Below are positions 5,795 through 6,544 of a stretch of DNA of 6,544 nucleotides, piece after piece. Source of the DNA: Cytophagales bacterium (lineage in GTDB: Bacteria > Bacteroidota > Bacteroidia > Cytophagales > Amoebophilaceae). A program made the position numbers and the translations under genes. The stretch's first letter is position 1; every line of letters starts with the position of its first letter. The stretch lies in NCBI GenBank assembly GCA_022360235.1, contig JAKSDE010000068.1:1-6544 (forward strand), in the 5' to 3' direction. Under the pieces are notes generated by a model. That model was not told the DNA's origin. It did no database searches and was given only the letters and a program-made list of their open reading frames with translations.

Positions 5795-6481
5795 ATGTCC
5801 AAAAGTAGTAAACCCGTATTCATCAATACGCCTCAACCATTTACTGATAAATTTCGGCAAGCAGAAGGCTATGTCAAGAAGAATCAAAAATGGCTCTATA
5901 CAATAGGGGCATTAATTATTGCAGTAATTGTAGGTCTTTTACTACGTAACCACTATCAAAGTAGGCAAGAGGTAGCAGCACAGGGTGAAATGTTCCAGGC
6001 AGTGTACTATTTTGAAAAAGATAGTCTTGATGAGGCACTCCAGGGAGATGGTGTATATCTTGGGTTTTTAGACATTATTGATGAATATAGCGCTACGCTA
6101 GCTGCCAACCTGGCTCATTTTTATACGGGCGTCATTTACATGCATCAAAACGAATACGAAGAAGCGATTAGCCATCTTGAAAAATTTAAGGCATCTGACT
6201 TCCTATTACAAGCGCGTGCCTGGTCATTGATCGGCGATGCCTTTACTGAGCAAGGAACGTATGCAAAAGCTGCTCATTACTATAAGAAAGCAGCTAATTA
6301 CAAACCCAATAAATTCTTTACGCCCCTTTACCTAATGAAAGCTGCTTTAGCTTATGAAGAAAATAGTAACCATCAATCAGCTCTTCAATGTTATAATAAG
6401 ATTATCGAAGAGTTTCCTGATACGGGGTACTATGGAGAGGCGCGTAAGCATAAAAGTAGACTAGAAGCCCTTGCGCAATAA
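5795..6481 (+). CDS. Membrane-anchored tetratricopeptide-repeat protein
   Basis: This 228-residue protein has a short basic N-terminal cytoplasmic part, one transmembrane segment (about 33-50, WLYTIGALIIAVIVGLLL) and a soluble domain that is mostly TPR-like helices. Repeats are visible at about 102-134 (ANLAHFYTGVIYMHQNEYEEAISHLEKF), 138-171 (LQARAWSLIGDAFTEQGTYAKAAHYYKKA) and 176-209 (TPLYLMKAALAYEENSNHQSALQCYNKIIEEFP). There is no cleavable signal with a processing site, so it is probably an anchored protein with the TPR domain outside the cytoplasm. The architecture resembles YfgM-type/TPR_21 proteins that associate with the Sec translocon, but that function is inference. It starts 30 nt after pdhA on the same strand and is likely cotranscribed. 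Repeat copy C begins 8 nt after its stop codon. TPR domains bind other proteins; the partner is unknown. Confidence 0.85.
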   Translation: MSKSSKPVFINTPQPFTDKFRQAEGYVKKNQKWLYTIGALIIAVIVGLLLRNHYQSRQEVAAQGEMFQAVYYFEKDSLDEALQGDGVYLGFLDIIDEYSATLAANLAHFYTGVIYMHQNEYEEAISHLEKFKASDFLLQARAWSLIGDAFTEQGTYAKAAHYYKKAANYKPNKFFTPLYLMKAALAYEENSNHQSALQCYNKIIEEFPDTGYYGEARKHKSRLEALAQ

Positions 6482-6489
6482 ACCAAGTG

Positions 6490-6544
6490 GTTAGTCGACT
6501 CGCTCGATGATTCATTTTTGATGCGTTTTGCAGCAGGCTAAGTA
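6490..6544 (+). repeat. Intergenic repeat copy C, left end only
   Basis: GTTAGTCGACT followed by CGCTCGATG and TTTTTGATGCGTTTTGCA(G)CAGGCTAAGT matches the left 60 or so bases of copy B, with a small deletion of the CCTAATAA segment. It starts 8 nt downstream of the TPR gene's stop codon and is cut by the window edge, so its length and right end are unknown. Confidence 0.75.

Noticed and set aside
1..6544. CRISPR array, toxin-antitoxin, defence or prophage genes
   Set aside because: No regularly spaced repeats with unique spacers, and none of the encoded proteins belongs to such systems.

Overview
The window looks like part of the chromosome of a low-GC Bacteroidetes bacterium. A Cytophagales-type intracellular symbiont (Amoebophilus/Cardinium-like) is my best guess. 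Three things suggest this: the protein flavour (E1-alpha of the two-subunit pyruvate dehydrogenase, a membrane-anchored TPR protein, RecF and GatC of Bacteroidetes type), the lack of convincing Shine-Dalgarno sites together with a TAnnTTTG-like promoter box, and intergenic spaces filled with repeats and miniature elements. The genus is an inference that I could not test.

Layout. Positions 1-459 (minus strand) hold the 5' part of a group II intron that runs off the left edge. It is inserted in a GTTCYGR heptad repeat 27 nt after the stop codon of a membrane-protein gene. Next come two minus-strand genes read right to left: scpA (2292-1543, TTG start) and, touching it as TAA-ATG, a flippase-like (UPF0104/LPG_synthase_TM) membrane protein (1542-487). 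Positions 2293-2806 are non-coding and contain repeat copy A (2427-2783), which itself carries a nested 78-bp inverted-repeat element. Then gatC (3094-2807) and recF (4237-3137), both minus strand. Positions 4238-4726 are non-coding and mostly repeat copy B (4260-4674), which separates the divergent recF and pdhA. On the plus strand follow pdhA (4727-5764) and a TPR membrane protein (5795-6481). Repeat copy C starts at 6490 and is cut by the window edge.

How it fits together. The genes are ordinary housekeeping functions: chromosome condensation (ScpA), recombinational repair (RecF), Asn/Gln-tRNA formation (GatC), pyruvate oxidation (PdhA) and envelope-associated proteins. They do not form one pathway. 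The interesting part is the non-coding DNA. One repeat family with imperfect terminal inverted repeats (core GTCGACTA) occurs at three gene borders within about 4.2 kb. One copy is disrupted by a smaller mobile element with a target duplication, and another preserves the empty site. The group II intron sits in a heptad repeat that also occurs inside repeat copy A. I see no evidence for a defence system, CRISPR array, rRNA or tRNA.
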